Source of the DNA: a virus
Virus record (IMG/VR): IMGVR_UViG_3300031977_001746
Coordinates: 1-26,241 of that record
Direction: 5' to 3' (one strand)
Length of the DNA: 26,241 nucleotides
The translations under genes were made by a program, and so were the position numbers. How positions within the stretch are numbered: the stretch's first letter is position 1; every line of letters begins with the position of its first letter. Below, one piece after another: positions 8,324-16,768 of the stretch. The notes beneath the pieces were generated by a model. The model saw nothing but the letters and a program-made list of their open reading frames with translations. It did not search any database and was not told where the DNA came from.

Positions 8324-8326
8324 ATC

Positions 8327-9493
8327 ATGAAAGAGAAATTAAAAATCCTAGCAGTTCCAGCAAACGAGGGGGGCTGCGCTTACTATAGAATCATCTGCCC
8401 AATCAAAAAACTAGAGCAACTCTACGGAGATCATGTAGAAGTTCGGTGGAATAAAAACCCTTTAGGTGTTGATGAAAAGAATGGAGCTTGGCAGGAGAAT
8501 TGGGACTTTGCCGACATGAAGTGGGCTGATATTGTGTTCACCCAAAACCTATCAAACTTTGGAGGAAACTACACTGCCCGCATTGTTGGTAAGGCAAAAG
8601 AGTTTGGCAAGTTTGTTCATTATGACACTGATGATCTTTTGACCAACATTTACGAAGGTCATCGTCTGTATCATGTGTACAAGGAGAAGGGCCTAGAGGA
8701 GATTACCAAGTTCATCTACAATAACTCAGATCTAGTGACGGTAACGCAACGCAAATTTGCTCAAAGAGTTGCGCCTTACTGTAATCCAAACAATACACTA
8801 GCTATTGTTAAAAACAGTATTGATTATAATCTACCTTGTTGGAACATGCCAAAAGTTCCCAAGCCCAAGAAGAAGTATACTCGTTTTGGCTGGGTAGGAG
8901 GTATCCACCATGAGCAGGATCTCAAATACTTTTCTGGAGTTCCTCACTTTGTAAACCAGCGCGTTGGTCGAGAGAATTGCAGATGGGACTTTTACGGCCA
9001 CCCACCTCCAGGGACGCCTGAGGATGATTGGCAGTTAGATGTTTGGAGAAAGTACAGAGAAATCATTCTGCGAGGATTCAAAGGACAAGCGAATTGGAGA
9101 ATCCACTACGCCCAGCAAGCAGACAGGTACGGACAGTTCTACACCGACATGGATGTAGCCCTTGCTCCTCTTGAGGTGAACGAATTCAATGATAGCAAGT
9201 CTGAGATCAAAGTTGCTGAGTGCGGTCGCTATAAGATTCCTCTTGTAGCCACAGACTGCGGAGCTTATGATGAGTGGATTGAAAATGGAGAAACGGGATT
9301 CCTAATTGATGCCAAGAAACCTATTTCTGAGTGGACAAAGATTCTTACCATGTGTGCCAAGAGGCCCGACATGGTGAAGCGCATGGGTGAGAACCTCCAC
9401 CAGAAAACGGAGGAAGCTTTTAATATGAATAAGGTAGTGGGGGCACGCCTCGATCTGTACAAGGAGCTTTTAGTTGCAAGTCAAGCTAGTTAG
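8327..9493 (+). CDS. glycosyltransferase, GT-B fold, GT4-like
   Basis: 388 residues. The second half has the GT4 pattern: WVGGIHH at about 204-210, followed by a long donor-binding domain with KSEIKVAECGRYKIPLVAT and a GETGFLID turn, which together hold the nucleotide-sugar. The N-terminal half is a Rossmann-like acceptor domain. It should transfer a sugar from a nucleotide donor to an acceptor in the cytoplasm. The ATG at 8327 is preferred over an upstream in-frame GTG at 8303 that lies inside the terminator loop region. No clear ribosome site precedes it, which is odd. It opens the sugar island and overlaps the next gene by 20 bases. The sugar and acceptor are unknown. Confidence 0.85.
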   Translation: MKEKLKILAVPANEGGCAYYRIICPIKKLEQLYGDHVEVRWNKNPLGVDEKNGAWQENWDFADMKWADIVFTQNLSNFGGNYTARIVGKAKEFGKFVHYDTDDLLTNIYEGHRLYHVYKEKGLEEITKFIYNNSDLVTVTQRKFAQRVAPYCNPNNTLAIVKNSIDYNLPCWNMPKVPKPKKKYTRFGWVGGIHHEQDLKYFSGVPHFVNQRVGRENCRWDFYGHPPPGTPEDDWQLDVWRKYREIILRGFKGQANWRIHYAQQADRYGQFYTDMDVALAPLEVNEFNDSKSEIKVAECGRYKIPLVATDCGAYDEWIENGETGFLIDAKKPISEWTKILTMCAKRPDMVKRMGENLHQKTEEAFNMNKVVGARLDLYKELLVASQAS

Positions 9494-10235
9494 TGGGTGG
9501 TCAAATCCTGGCGGCAGCACTCTGCACCATATCGGTCTAACTAATTTGTTAAACGATAATGGGATCGACTGCACCTTCTACGGACCTCATGAGTGGCATA
9601 GGGATAAGTGCAAATCTGGGCATATCAAGGACTGTACGCTGACTGTCCATGATACGCTCATCAGCCACTTCATTCAAGTGCCAACCACAAATGTAAGGAA
9701 ACATATTCTGAGTTGTCATGAGACTAATCTGTTTCCGCTCCAACAGATTCCCACGGCGGGATACGATGTGATTCAATATGTAAGTAATTTTCAAAGAGGG
9801 TGGCATGGGATAGATCATCCATACAAGATTATCCCACCACGGGTAGAGAAGATCGACTGGAAATTTACTCCATCACAATGCGCTGGTGTAATCGGTAGCA
9901 TTGATGAACACAAGCAAACCCACAAAGCTATTCAGCAAGCATTTGATGACGGGTTTGATCGTGTACTTCTATATGGTCAGATTACTGATCTTCCATACTT
10001 TGAAAAGTACATTCAACCACTTATGGGTCGTGTTGAAGTACGCAACCATGTGGATGATAAGGAGGCCATGTACGGCTCTGTAGAGGCTGTCTACCACGCT
10101 TCGAAGCGAGAGACCTATGGACTCGTAGAGGCTGAGTGCAAGGCCGCTGGAGTGCCTTACAGGGGCGTGGAGAACAACCCTGAGATCCTGACTGACGAGG
10201 AGATCCTAGAGAGATGGAAGACGGTATTACAGTAA
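9474..10235 (+). CDS. glycosyltransferase, short GT-B/GT4-like, TTG start
   Basis: 253 residues. The C-terminal part has the GT4 donor-site pattern (HASKRETYGLVEAECKAAG, a relaxed E-x7-E motif) and an earlier VIGSIDEHKQ segment like the linker strand of GT-B enzymes. It begins with KLVSGWSNPGGSTLH, typical of the first beta strand and glycine loop. The start is a TTG: AAGGAG at 9461-9466 sits 7 bases before it, and no better ATG is near. It is short for the family, which usually exceeds 300 residues, so part of the acceptor domain is reduced. It overlaps both neighbours. Confidence 0.75.
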   Translation: MQVKLVSGWSNPGGSTLHHIGLTNLLNDNGIDCTFYGPHEWHRDKCKSGHIKDCTLTVHDTLISHFIQVPTTNVRKHILSCHETNLFPLQQIPTAGYDVIQYVSNFQRGWHGIDHPYKIIPPRVEKIDWKFTPSQCAGVIGSIDEHKQTHKAIQQAFDDGFDRVLLYGQITDLPYFEKYIQPLMGRVEVRNHVDDKEAMYGSVEAVYHASKRETYGLVEAECKAAGVPYRGVENNPEILTDEEILERWKTVLQ

Positions 10236-10957
10236 TCTTAAACTGCTACAAGCGACCTGAATATTTACAAGAGCAGGTTCGAGCCCTACGATCCCAAACC
10301 GTAAAACCTAAGTACATCTGGCTTTGGATGAACGCTTGCCCTGAGAACAAGAAGTTTAATCCATATTCTTTTGGTCTGGATAAGGTATTCAAGTCGGATA
10401 CAAACTGTAAGTATCATGGGCGTTTTGCTGTAGGACTTCTAGCCCAGACAGAGTATGTGGCTTTCTTTGACGATGACACTATCCCAGGGGATATGTGGTT
10501 AGAGAACTGCATGAACACCATGAAGGAAACTCCTGGCATTCTTGGTGGGGCAGGGTGCATCCTTCAGAGTAGAGCTTATGTTCAGCACCAACGCATGGGC
10601 TGGCCTGTGAAGAATCCTGTGACAATGGAGGTAGATCTGGTTGGGCACGCATGGTTTATGAAGCGCGAGCATCTTAACTACATGTGGTACGAGACCCCAT
10701 TTACCTTTGAGAATGGAGAGGATATCCAACTATCGTATCTTGCAAAGAAGCATGGAAATGTTAGAACCTATTGTCCACCACACCCAGCGGATAATCCTAG
10801 GATGCATAGCTCACTCAAACCAGAGGAGTACGGTAACGATCAGAAGGCATCTTCTAACGGCTCACTAAAATCTATACCACAATTCTACGCAGAACGAGAC
10901 GCATGTATCTCTCATAGTATAGACAACGGCTGGAACACACTACTTCAAATACCATGA
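10214..10957 (+). CDS. glycosyltransferase, GT-A fold, GT2-like
   Basis: 247 residues. The opening GITVILNCYKRPEYL is the GT-A first strand, and D86-D87-D88 in VAFFDDDTIPG is the metal-binding DxD-type motif. Later, GHAWFMKREHL and the ENGEDIQLSY segment resemble the acceptor and catalytic-base region of GT2/GT64-like enzymes. It would use a metal ion and a nucleotide sugar to extend a glycan. It begins 22 bases before the end of the previous gene and shares an ATGA with the epimerase gene, so translation is coupled. The donor sugar cannot be predicted. Confidence 0.8.
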   Translation: MEDGITVILNCYKRPEYLQEQVRALRSQTVKPKYIWLWMNACPENKKFNPYSFGLDKVFKSDTNCKYHGRFAVGLLAQTEYVAFFDDDTIPGDMWLENCMNTMKETPGILGGAGCILQSRAYVQHQRMGWPVKNPVTMEVDLVGHAWFMKREHLNYMWYETPFTFENGEDIQLSYLAKKHGNVRTYCPPHPADNPRMHSSLKPEEYGNDQKASSNGSLKSIPQFYAERDACISHSIDNGWNTLLQIP

Positions 10958-11943
10958 TTGGATTATTTTACGGAACAAGACCTGAGTATATCAAGCTACT
11001 TCCTGTTGCTAGGGCTTTGAATGATAAAAATATTGAATACGAGCTTGTTCAAATTCAGCAACATACAGACCTAATTAGAAACTGTGAATATGATCGTCGT
11101 ATCAGAGTTTTTACGAGCCCTGTAGGTAATGTAATCTGTAGACTCAATGATATCTTTCATGCTGCATTAGGTATAAACTTAAAATGTTATAAGTATGTCA
11201 TGGTACAGGGAGACACTAGCACCGCAGCAGCAGTTGCTTTGAGTGCCTTCAATCAAGGTGTCCCAGTTATGCATGTTGAGGCTGGACTAAGAACCTACGA
11301 CAAGAATAATCCGTATCCTGAGGAGACAAATAGGAGAATCATTAGCGCCCTTGCTTCTGTGCATTATTGTCCAACCGACTTTGATGTGTCCAATCTGCTT
11401 GATGAGGGATTCAGAGATGACGAGATTGTACTGACAGGCAATACTGTCATCGACAATCTTAGAGGTCGTGAGGCTACAAAGGGGAACACTATCATTGTGA
11501 CAATGCACAGAAGGGAGAACCAGCCACACCTACGGGAATGGTTCTCACAAATAGAAGCATTAGCTTGTGAGCATCCTGATTATGAGTTCATCTTCCCCAT
11601 GCACCCCAGCCCACAGGTTCAAAAGCATCGGGATATCTTTAATCAGGTTCAGGTAATTGATCCTGTGGATCACGAAACTATGCTGGATATGATTGCCTCC
11701 TGTCACTGTGTAATCACTGACAGCGGAGGAATGCAGGAAGAATGCTCATTCTTTAGGAAGCGGTGCTTTGTTTGTAGAGCAGTAACAGAGCGCCCCTGTG
11801 CGGGACAGGTGCTTTGTAAGACGCCAGGGATCCTGCACAAAAAGTTCAACAGTGATGTTAAGATCGAGTTTGATCGACCAACACCTTTCGGAGACGGATA
11901 TGCAGGAGAAAAAATTGCAGAAGACATTCAGCGGAGAGTTTGA
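10954..11943 (+). CDS. wecB: UDP-N-acetylglucosamine 2-epimerase family enzyme (WecB/NeuC type)
   Basis: 329 residues, slightly shorter than WecB (about 375). Family motifs are all present: GTRPEYIKLLPV at 7-18, VQGDTSTAAAV near 84-93, HVEAGLRT at 107-114, PYPEETNRR at 120-128, HRREN at 185-189 and TDSGGMQEE at 255-263, followed by TERPCAG. These hold the UDP moiety and catalytic acids. The reaction is UDP-GlcNAc to UDP-ManNAc, or a hydrolysing variant of it as in sialic-acid-like pathways. It is the only clear sugar-nucleotide epimerase in the island and points to an N-acetylated amino sugar as building block (inference). The start is coupled by ATGA to the preceding gene. Confidence 0.9.
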   Translation: MIGLFYGTRPEYIKLLPVARALNDKNIEYELVQIQQHTDLIRNCEYDRRIRVFTSPVGNVICRLNDIFHAALGINLKCYKYVMVQGDTSTAAAVALSAFNQGVPVMHVEAGLRTYDKNNPYPEETNRRIISALASVHYCPTDFDVSNLLDEGFRDDEIVLTGNTVIDNLRGREATKGNTIIVTMHRRENQPHLREWFSQIEALACEHPDYEFIFPMHPSPQVQKHRDIFNQVQVIDPVDHETMLDMIASCHCVITDSGGMQEECSFFRKRCFVCRAVTERPCAGQVLCKTPGILHKKFNSDVKIEFDRPTPFGDGYAGEKIAEDIQRRV

Positions 11944-12718
11944 TAGACTCTTACAAAAACTAAAGGATCAAGAGAACTTCGCGTTCCTTAGATTCTCTGA
12001 TGGAGAGCTTTTCATGCTTAGGGGGGAAAAGGTGATACTAGCAGAAAATCATTATGTAACGGGAGAAACAGCAGGAGCGGGCTTCTATCCTAAAGAAGAG
12101 CAAAAGGATGTTGATCCTGAACGAGAGCCATTCTACAGAGATCGTCTTATAGCTGCCCTCCAACACCGACAACCAAACTATTTCAAGGGACTGACGGGTG
12201 TGGTTGACGAGGATATTGCTGGCGAGGGAGCGTTCGAATATCAACTAGAGATGCATGGCGAAGGCGATGATGAGCATCTAACTTTTGCAAATGTTCTAAT
12301 CAACGCTAACTATAAAAGATTTATCGAAGAGATGATGCCTCTCGTAAAGCAGAAACCAATTGTCATGATTTGCAACGAGGCGGCGACACTAACAAACTTT
12401 GCGTTCCCTGTGGTCAAAGACTTCAGGGTAGGATCTAACTGTATCATCAATGACTATTCTCTGATTGAAGATATCAAAGAATGGATACGCGATAACGATA
12501 TTCAAGATCACATCTTCCTATGCTCTGCATCTACGCTGAGTAATTATATCATCCATGAGTGCTTCAAGGAGTTCCCTAATAACACCTTCATTGACATTGG
12601 AAGCACTCTGAATCCTTGGATGGAACTAGAGGGTTGGATGCATTCCAGGGCATACTTGCAGCATTGGATCTTAGGACAGCATAATAAGTATGGTGTTATG
12701 GAGGATGTATGGATCTAG
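11900..12718 (+). CDS. putative glycosyltransferase with GT-D-type RFxDGE motif
   Basis: 272 residues from the ATG at 11900, which has CGGAG six bases before it; a longer upstream frame would overlap the epimerase gene by about 145 bases and is unlikely. Residues 29-37 read FLRFSDGEL, the RF(G/S)DGE signature of the GT-D fold (DUF1792) transferases known from streptococcal glycan assembly. The rest alternates strand and helix, with an IGSTLNPW segment near the end. If the fold is right, it adds a sugar from UDP-sugar donors. The motif match is short, so a different Rossmann-like enzyme is possible. It overlaps both neighbours. Confidence 0.6.
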   Translation: MQEKKLQKTFSGEFDRLLQKLKDQENFAFLRFSDGELFMLRGEKVILAENHYVTGETAGAGFYPKEEQKDVDPEREPFYRDRLIAALQHRQPNYFKGLTGVVDEDIAGEGAFEYQLEMHGEGDDEHLTFANVLINANYKRFIEEMMPLVKQKPIVMICNEAATLTNFAFPVVKDFRVGSNCIINDYSLIEDIKEWIRDNDIQDHIFLCSASTLSNYIIHECFKEFPNNTFIDIGSTLNPWMELEGWMHSRAYLQHWILGQHNKYGVMEDVWI

Positions 12719-13707
12719 TTCCTGCAAAGGAGGAGCACTGGTCATTTATCCGTGATTTACGAATGCATCCCGATAATATATCTGGATTTTTGACTGAGGC
12801 CAATATTACCGATGAGCAGCAAAAACAATACATGCAGAAGTATGGAGATTGTTACTTTGTGGCTCTATCATATGGCAAGCCCGTGGGTTATGTTGGAGTG
12901 ATAGATGGGGACATTAGAATCTGCACAGACCCCAGCAATAAAAGATCTGGTGTTGGCAAATTCATGCTTAGAAGAATATTCGAAATGTTTCCTAAATCTA
13001 AGGGACGCATACTGAAGGATAATTTAGCAAGCCAACGACTATTCTCAAAATGTAAAGTTCCGTTTGAAATAATTATGAAGATAGGTATTCTAACAGATAC
13101 ACGACAGAGTTGGATTTTACCATATATTGAAGATCTAAAAAAGGGATTAGCTAACCATGAAGTGTATCATGTATTCAGCAGCGACGAAGTTGAGGAGGGT
13201 GATGTTCTATTCGCTTTGTCTTGCGAGAAGATATTAAGAGACAGTATCTTGAAAAAGAACGATCATAATATTGTAGTTCACCCCAGCGCGTTACCCAAGG
13301 GCAGAGGCTGGTCCCCCTTGGCTTGGCAGATTCTGGAAGGCCAAAATCGAATCCCCGTTAGCTTATTTGAAGCACAAGCCTCTGTAGATTCAGGAGCAGT
13401 ATACTTAGTGGATTACTTAGAATTAGATGGGACTGAGCTAAATGATGAAATAAAAGATCTCCAGGGAAAGAAAACAGTTGAGATGTGTCTTTCTTTCATT
13501 AAAGATTATGATACGATTGAAGGTAAAGAACAGGAGGGAGAGCCTACCTTCTATACCAAGAGAACAGCGGAATCGAGTCAGCTTGATGTTTCTAAATCAA
13601 TAAAGGATCAGTTCAATCTTTTAAGAGTTGTGGACAATAAACGATACCCAGCACACTTCTTTATGAAGGGGCATAAGTACACTATAACAATAGAAAGAGA
13701 ACAGTAG
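12709..13707 (+). CDS. fusion of GNAT acetyltransferase and sugar formyltransferase domains
   Basis: 332 residues. Residues 1-122 form a GNAT domain with the acetyl-CoA loop R79-S-G-V-G-K84 and an N105-x4-R110 segment. From M123 the chain restarts as MKIGILTD, the first strand of a formyltransferase, with H191-P-S-A-L-P, KGRGWSPL and V-D227-SG as catalytic region. The usual N-x-H asparagine is replaced by Val, as I recall for some sugar-linked formyltransferases. The enzyme would acetylate and formylate amino sugars, using acetyl-CoA and N10-formyl-tetrahydrofolate. GGAGG precedes the start by four bases. M123 follows TAATT, so separate translation of the second domain is possible. Confidence 0.8.
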   Translation: MDLVPAKEEHWSFIRDLRMHPDNISGFLTEANITDEQQKQYMQKYGDCYFVALSYGKPVGYVGVIDGDIRICTDPSNKRSGVGKFMLRRIFEMFPKSKGRILKDNLASQRLFSKCKVPFEIIMKIGILTDTRQSWILPYIEDLKKGLANHEVYHVFSSDEVEEGDVLFALSCEKILRDSILKKNDHNIVVHPSALPKGRGWSPLAWQILEGQNRIPVSLFEAQASVDSGAVYLVDYLELDGTELNDEIKDLQGKKTVEMCLSFIKDYDTIEGKEQEGEPTFYTKRTAESSQLDVSKSIKDQFNLLRVVDNKRYPAHFFMKGHKYTITIEREQ

Positions 13708-13708
13708 T

Positions 13709-14335
13709 ATGACACATAAAAGTATAAAGCACAATCCATATAAGATTGTTCAAATGTTTGAAGAGGAAGTCGCAGAGTACACAGGGGCTCCTTTTGCCGT
13801 AGCCGTAGACAGTTGCACTAACGCTTTGTTCTTGTGCTGCAAATATTATAATGCAAAGGAAGTTACTATACCAAAGCGAACTTACCTCTCTGTCCCCATG
13901 TCAATTATTCATTCAGGCGCAGAGGTTATTTTTGAGGATCTCGATTGGACAGGAACATATCAACTAAAGCCTTACCCAATCTATGATGCTGCTAAGAGAT
14001 TTACTTCTGACATGTATATTTCAGGAACAGCGATGTGTGTGTCTTTTCACATTAAAAAACTCCTTGCTATAGGCAAGGGTGGAATGATCTTGACAGATAA
14101 TTATGACATGGTGCAGTGGCTTAAGAAAGCTCGATATGAGGGACGGGGTGAAGTAAACTATAAGAACGACAGCATTGAATCTTTGGGCTGGAACATGTAT
14201 ATGACCCCACAACAAGCTGCACACGGCTTGGCTCTCATGCAAAACTATCCTGAGAATGTTCCTGATCTTGACGAGAACAATGGCTACAGAGACCTAACGG
14301 AGTTTCCCGTATTTAAAGACTGCAAAGTAGTATGA
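13709..14335 (+). CDS. compact DegT/DnrJ/EryC1/StrS-type sugar aminotransferase
   Basis: 208 residues against 360-390 usual for this PLP enzyme family. It keeps the core: VDSCTNAL near 33-40 (phosphate site), TIPKRTYLSVPMSIIHSGA (53-71), YDAAKRF with D93 contacting the pyridine, SFHIKKLLAIGKGG (112-125) with Schiff-base lysine K116 or K117, and GWNMYMTPQQAAHGLALMQ (160-178). The C-terminal small domain of about 150 residues is missing and the chain ends shortly after, at CKVV. The stop is shared (ATGA) with the next gene, so this looks like a settled short form, not a fresh truncation. It would aminate a keto-sugar nucleotide if active. Confidence 0.8.
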   Translation: MTHKSIKHNPYKIVQMFEEEVAEYTGAPFAVAVDSCTNALFLCCKYYNAKEVTIPKRTYLSVPMSIIHSGAEVIFEDLDWTGTYQLKPYPIYDAAKRFTSDMYISGTAMCVSFHIKKLLAIGKGGMILTDNYDMVQWLKKARYEGRGEVNYKNDSIESLGWNMYMTPQQAAHGLALMQNYPENVPDLDENNGYRDLTEFPVFKDCKVV

Positions 14336-15471
14336 AAAATATAATTCATATAGGTGGTATGGATACTTATGATCAAACTCATGAGTCTGGAAATACTATT
14401 CACTTTGATATTATCAAAAAATTACCATTTAATTCTACCCATGTTCTAGGACTGCAAAGATTAAGAAATGATCCTCAAAGTGTATTCATTCCTCTTGGTG
14501 GGCCTCAGGACGGTCTAGAAAATTATATTTCGCCCGACGCGGTTATCTTATATGATACACTTCTAAAACCGCAAACTATACTAGACATATACGAAAAACA
14601 TAAGTGTCCAATTATCTGGAGCGCCATGGGGCATGATTTTTTAACTGGAGGCTGTGCATACCCAAACCAACATGGGTTGTCTTGCGAAAAGTTTAAGACT
14701 GATTGTTCAAATTGCCCACAACAATTTAGTAATAGTGTCGAAACACTAAAGGATAAAATTAGATTAAATGAAATCGAATTGTATGGTGTGGCTGTGAGCA
14801 CATATACTTTATCTTTGATGAACAGCAGCCCCATATTTAAAGATAAGAAATGCATTTTGATTCCCTTTCCGTATGACGAAATACCTGTTAGCGACCTTAG
14901 TAAAGAGGAAGCTAGAAATATGTTCTCAATTCCGCAGGATAAGTTCGTAATCTTTTGGGGCACTTGCCATCCAGATACACCTAGAAAGGGGAAGGTTTAT
15001 GCTGAAGAGGCGTTGAACAACTTATACAATAAAGTTTCTAATCCAGATGATTTTGTTCTGGTGACAGCGGGGCTTGAGCCAACCGTTTCATTTGAGAACA
15101 CCCAACCTTTTGAAGTAATTCATGCTGGTTATATGGATACCAGAGAAAGGCTTTCTCATCTGTACAGGGCCGCTGATGTAGGTTTACAAACTACCGTTGA
15201 AGATGCGGGACCGATGATGGTTACAGAATGTCTCATGAATAACACCAGAGTTGTGTCCTTTGACAATTGTGTCTCACCAGATGTGATAGAAGAAGGCAAA
15301 ACTGGCTTTGTTGTTCCTACTTTTGATACTGAAGCTTTGAGCGATGCACTAATCAAAGCGTATGATACAAAGGACTTTCTTGTAGACTGCACCAAAAAAT
15401 GTCTTGAGTTTAATAGTAAAGAATCATTCAAGCAGAAGTGGTTTGATTTTTTATCTGAAGTAATCAAATGA
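14332..15471 (+). CDS. glycosyltransferase, GT4-like, with Cys-rich N-terminal motif
   Basis: 379 residues. The N-terminal half has the GHDFLTGGCAY...C...C..CP pattern with C108, C118, C125 and C128, known in a set of lipopolysaccharide/colanic-acid type GT4 enzymes and probably binding zinc or forming a structural knot. The C-terminal half has FVIFWGTC, AADVGLQTTVEDAGPMMVTECLM (the D-x7-E donor motif) and EEGKTGFVV. It transfers a sugar from a nucleotide donor. Codon use is strikingly A/T-rich, with several ATA and TTA codons in the first 100 codons. The start is coupled by ATGA to the aminotransferase stop. Substrate unknown. Confidence 0.85.
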   Translation: MKNIIHIGGMDTYDQTHESGNTIHFDIIKKLPFNSTHVLGLQRLRNDPQSVFIPLGGPQDGLENYISPDAVILYDTLLKPQTILDIYEKHKCPIIWSAMGHDFLTGGCAYPNQHGLSCEKFKTDCSNCPQQFSNSVETLKDKIRLNEIELYGVAVSTYTLSLMNSSPIFKDKKCILIPFPYDEIPVSDLSKEEARNMFSIPQDKFVIFWGTCHPDTPRKGKVYAEEALNNLYNKVSNPDDFVLVTAGLEPTVSFENTQPFEVIHAGYMDTRERLSHLYRAADVGLQTTVEDAGPMMVTECLMNNTRVVSFDNCVSPDVIEEGKTGFVVPTFDTEALSDALIKAYDTKDFLVDCTKKCLEFNSKESFKQKWFDFLSEVIK

Positions 15472-16166
15472 AGTTTATCTTTTACTCACACAAAGATTAC
15501 TCTGATATCTGGCCCATAATGTTTGGTCAGGCAGAGAAGTACCTAGGACAGTATCAAAAGGTTTTGTTTACCAACGAGGGGGACGCTCCTGACGATTGGG
15601 ATGTTCTGTATTATGATGACTCGCTCCCCTATCAGCAGAGAGTGCTGTCCTGCCTCGCTAAACTAAAGGATGAGGTGGTAGTATTTCACCATGAGGATAT
15701 GTTTCTCCGCGCCGAGCCAGACCACGAAACTCTTAAGTATTTTGCGAACATAGTTGAGGCGGATCAAGTATCTTTTATCAAGCTGCTACGGGGAGGTTAT
15801 GTTGATACCCAGGTAGAGTCTGAGTATGCTGGACTTCTTATTAGTCCACAAGATATGGTGTTTACTATTCAGCCAACCATCTGCAAAAAGCACAATCTAG
15901 AAACTATGTATCGCGAGACTCCAGGGGAATCTATCTGGGAGTTTGAGTCTAATACTCATATCACCACTACAAAAGAAAACTTTACAGGTTGTATGGCATT
16001 TGAATCAGGCGATAAAAAGCGTGGAATGTATCACTATGACTCCAAAGCTTATCCTTACATCGCTACAGGAGTCGTGAAAGGCAAGTGGTATACCTCTGAC
16101 TACCCAGAAATGCTGACCATACTAAACGACTATGATATTGACAAGAGCCTCCGAGGAGAAGTATGA
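15468..16166 (+). CDS. putative GT-A-like glycosyltransferase
   Basis: 232 residues. The sequence has a first strand (MKFIFYSH), a segment with paired aspartates (WDVLYYDDSLPYQQRVL) and an acidic motif HHEDMFL at 74-80 after a hydrophobic strand (EVVVF), which resembles the metal-binding site of GT-A enzymes. I recall similar proteins near glycan genes of marine phages but cannot name a family. It shares ATGA junctions with genes on both sides, so it is translated as part of the sugar operon. A role as transferase is inferred from motif and setting; a different sugar-modifying function is possible. Confidence 0.6.
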   Translation: MKFIFYSHKDYSDIWPIMFGQAEKYLGQYQKVLFTNEGDAPDDWDVLYYDDSLPYQQRVLSCLAKLKDEVVVFHHEDMFLRAEPDHETLKYFANIVEADQVSFIKLLRGGYVDTQVESEYAGLLISPQDMVFTIQPTICKKHNLETMYRETPGESIWEFESNTHITTTKENFTGCMAFESGDKKRGMYHYDSKAYPYIATGVVKGKWYTSDYPEMLTILNDYDIDKSLRGEV

Positions 16167-16768
16167 ACTTTACGAAAGCAGTATTATTTGATTTAGACGG
16201 AGTGCTTGTGGATGCCTGTGATTGGCACTATGAAGCATTGAATAGAGCCTTGAGAGAGGTAGCTAATTATGAAATCTCTAGACATGATCATGAGACGAGA
16301 TTTAATGGATTGCCTACTAAAGTTAAACTTAAAACTCTAGCAGCCCAGGGTCTTATTAAAGAGCATCAAATGCAGGAGGTTTCTGATTTGAAGCAAGAAC
16401 TAACCATTCAGGTAATTGAGGATCTCTGTAAAGTAGATGATAGTAAAGTTCAGCTTATGCGAAAGCTAACACAACAAGGTTTTAAGATTGCTTGTGTCAC
16501 AAATTGTATTCGTAAAACTGCAATAATGATGCTTCATAAAAGTGGAGTTTATGAGTATATGGACTGCGTTGTTTCTAACGAGGATGTTGATCACACTAAA
16601 CCTCATCCAGAGGGCTACATTAAAGCCTTGGTTATGCTGGGTTGTGCGCCAAGCAATGCTATCATAGTAGAGGACTCACCAAAGGGTATTCAGGCTGCTG
16701 AGATGACTGGTGCCAAGGTGGTTGTGGTAGCAAATGCTACTGAAGTAAACGAGGACATGAAACTATGA
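16163..16768 (+). CDS. HAD-superfamily sugar phosphatase or phosphomutase
   Basis: 201 residues with all four HAD motifs: DLDGVLVD with nucleophile D10 and D12, CVTN near 115-118 (motif II Thr), K in HTKPHPEGY (motif III), and VEDSPKGIQAA (motif IV) near 169-179. The helical cap after motif I is of the beta-phosphoglucomutase type (C1 cap). It should remove or move a phosphate on a sugar phosphate in the cytoplasm. Next to it lies a nucleotidyltransferase, the usual partnership in routes that make an NDP-sugar from a bis-phosphorylated or isomerised precursor, as in heptose activation (analogy). Overlap with both neighbours is four bases. Confidence 0.85.
   Translation: MNFTKAVLFDLDGVLVDACDWHYEALNRALREVANYEISRHDHETRFNGLPTKVKLKTLAAQGLIKEHQMQEVSDLKQELTIQVIEDLCKVDDSKVQLMRKLTQQGFKIACVTNCIRKTAIMMLHKSGVYEYMDCVVSNEDVDHTKPHPEGYIKALVMLGCAPSNAIIVEDSPKGIQAAEMTGAKVVVVANATEVNEDMKL

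Noticed and set aside
8303-8326. GTG at 8303 as start of the first glycosyltransferase
   Set aside because: It lies in the terminator hairpin loop edge with no ribosome site; the ATG at 8327 begins the domain.
11798-11899. Longer start for the GT-D-like gene
   Set aside because: It would overlap the epimerase gene by about 145 bases and the ATG at 11900 has CGGAG at good spacing.
1856-13077. TAATTATG repeated at gene starts (1856, 3818, 7685, and 13070 inside the fusion) as a regulatory motif
   Set aside because: The same 8-mer occurs in coding sequence at 16264 and 18847, so an A/T-rich start region is the simpler reading.
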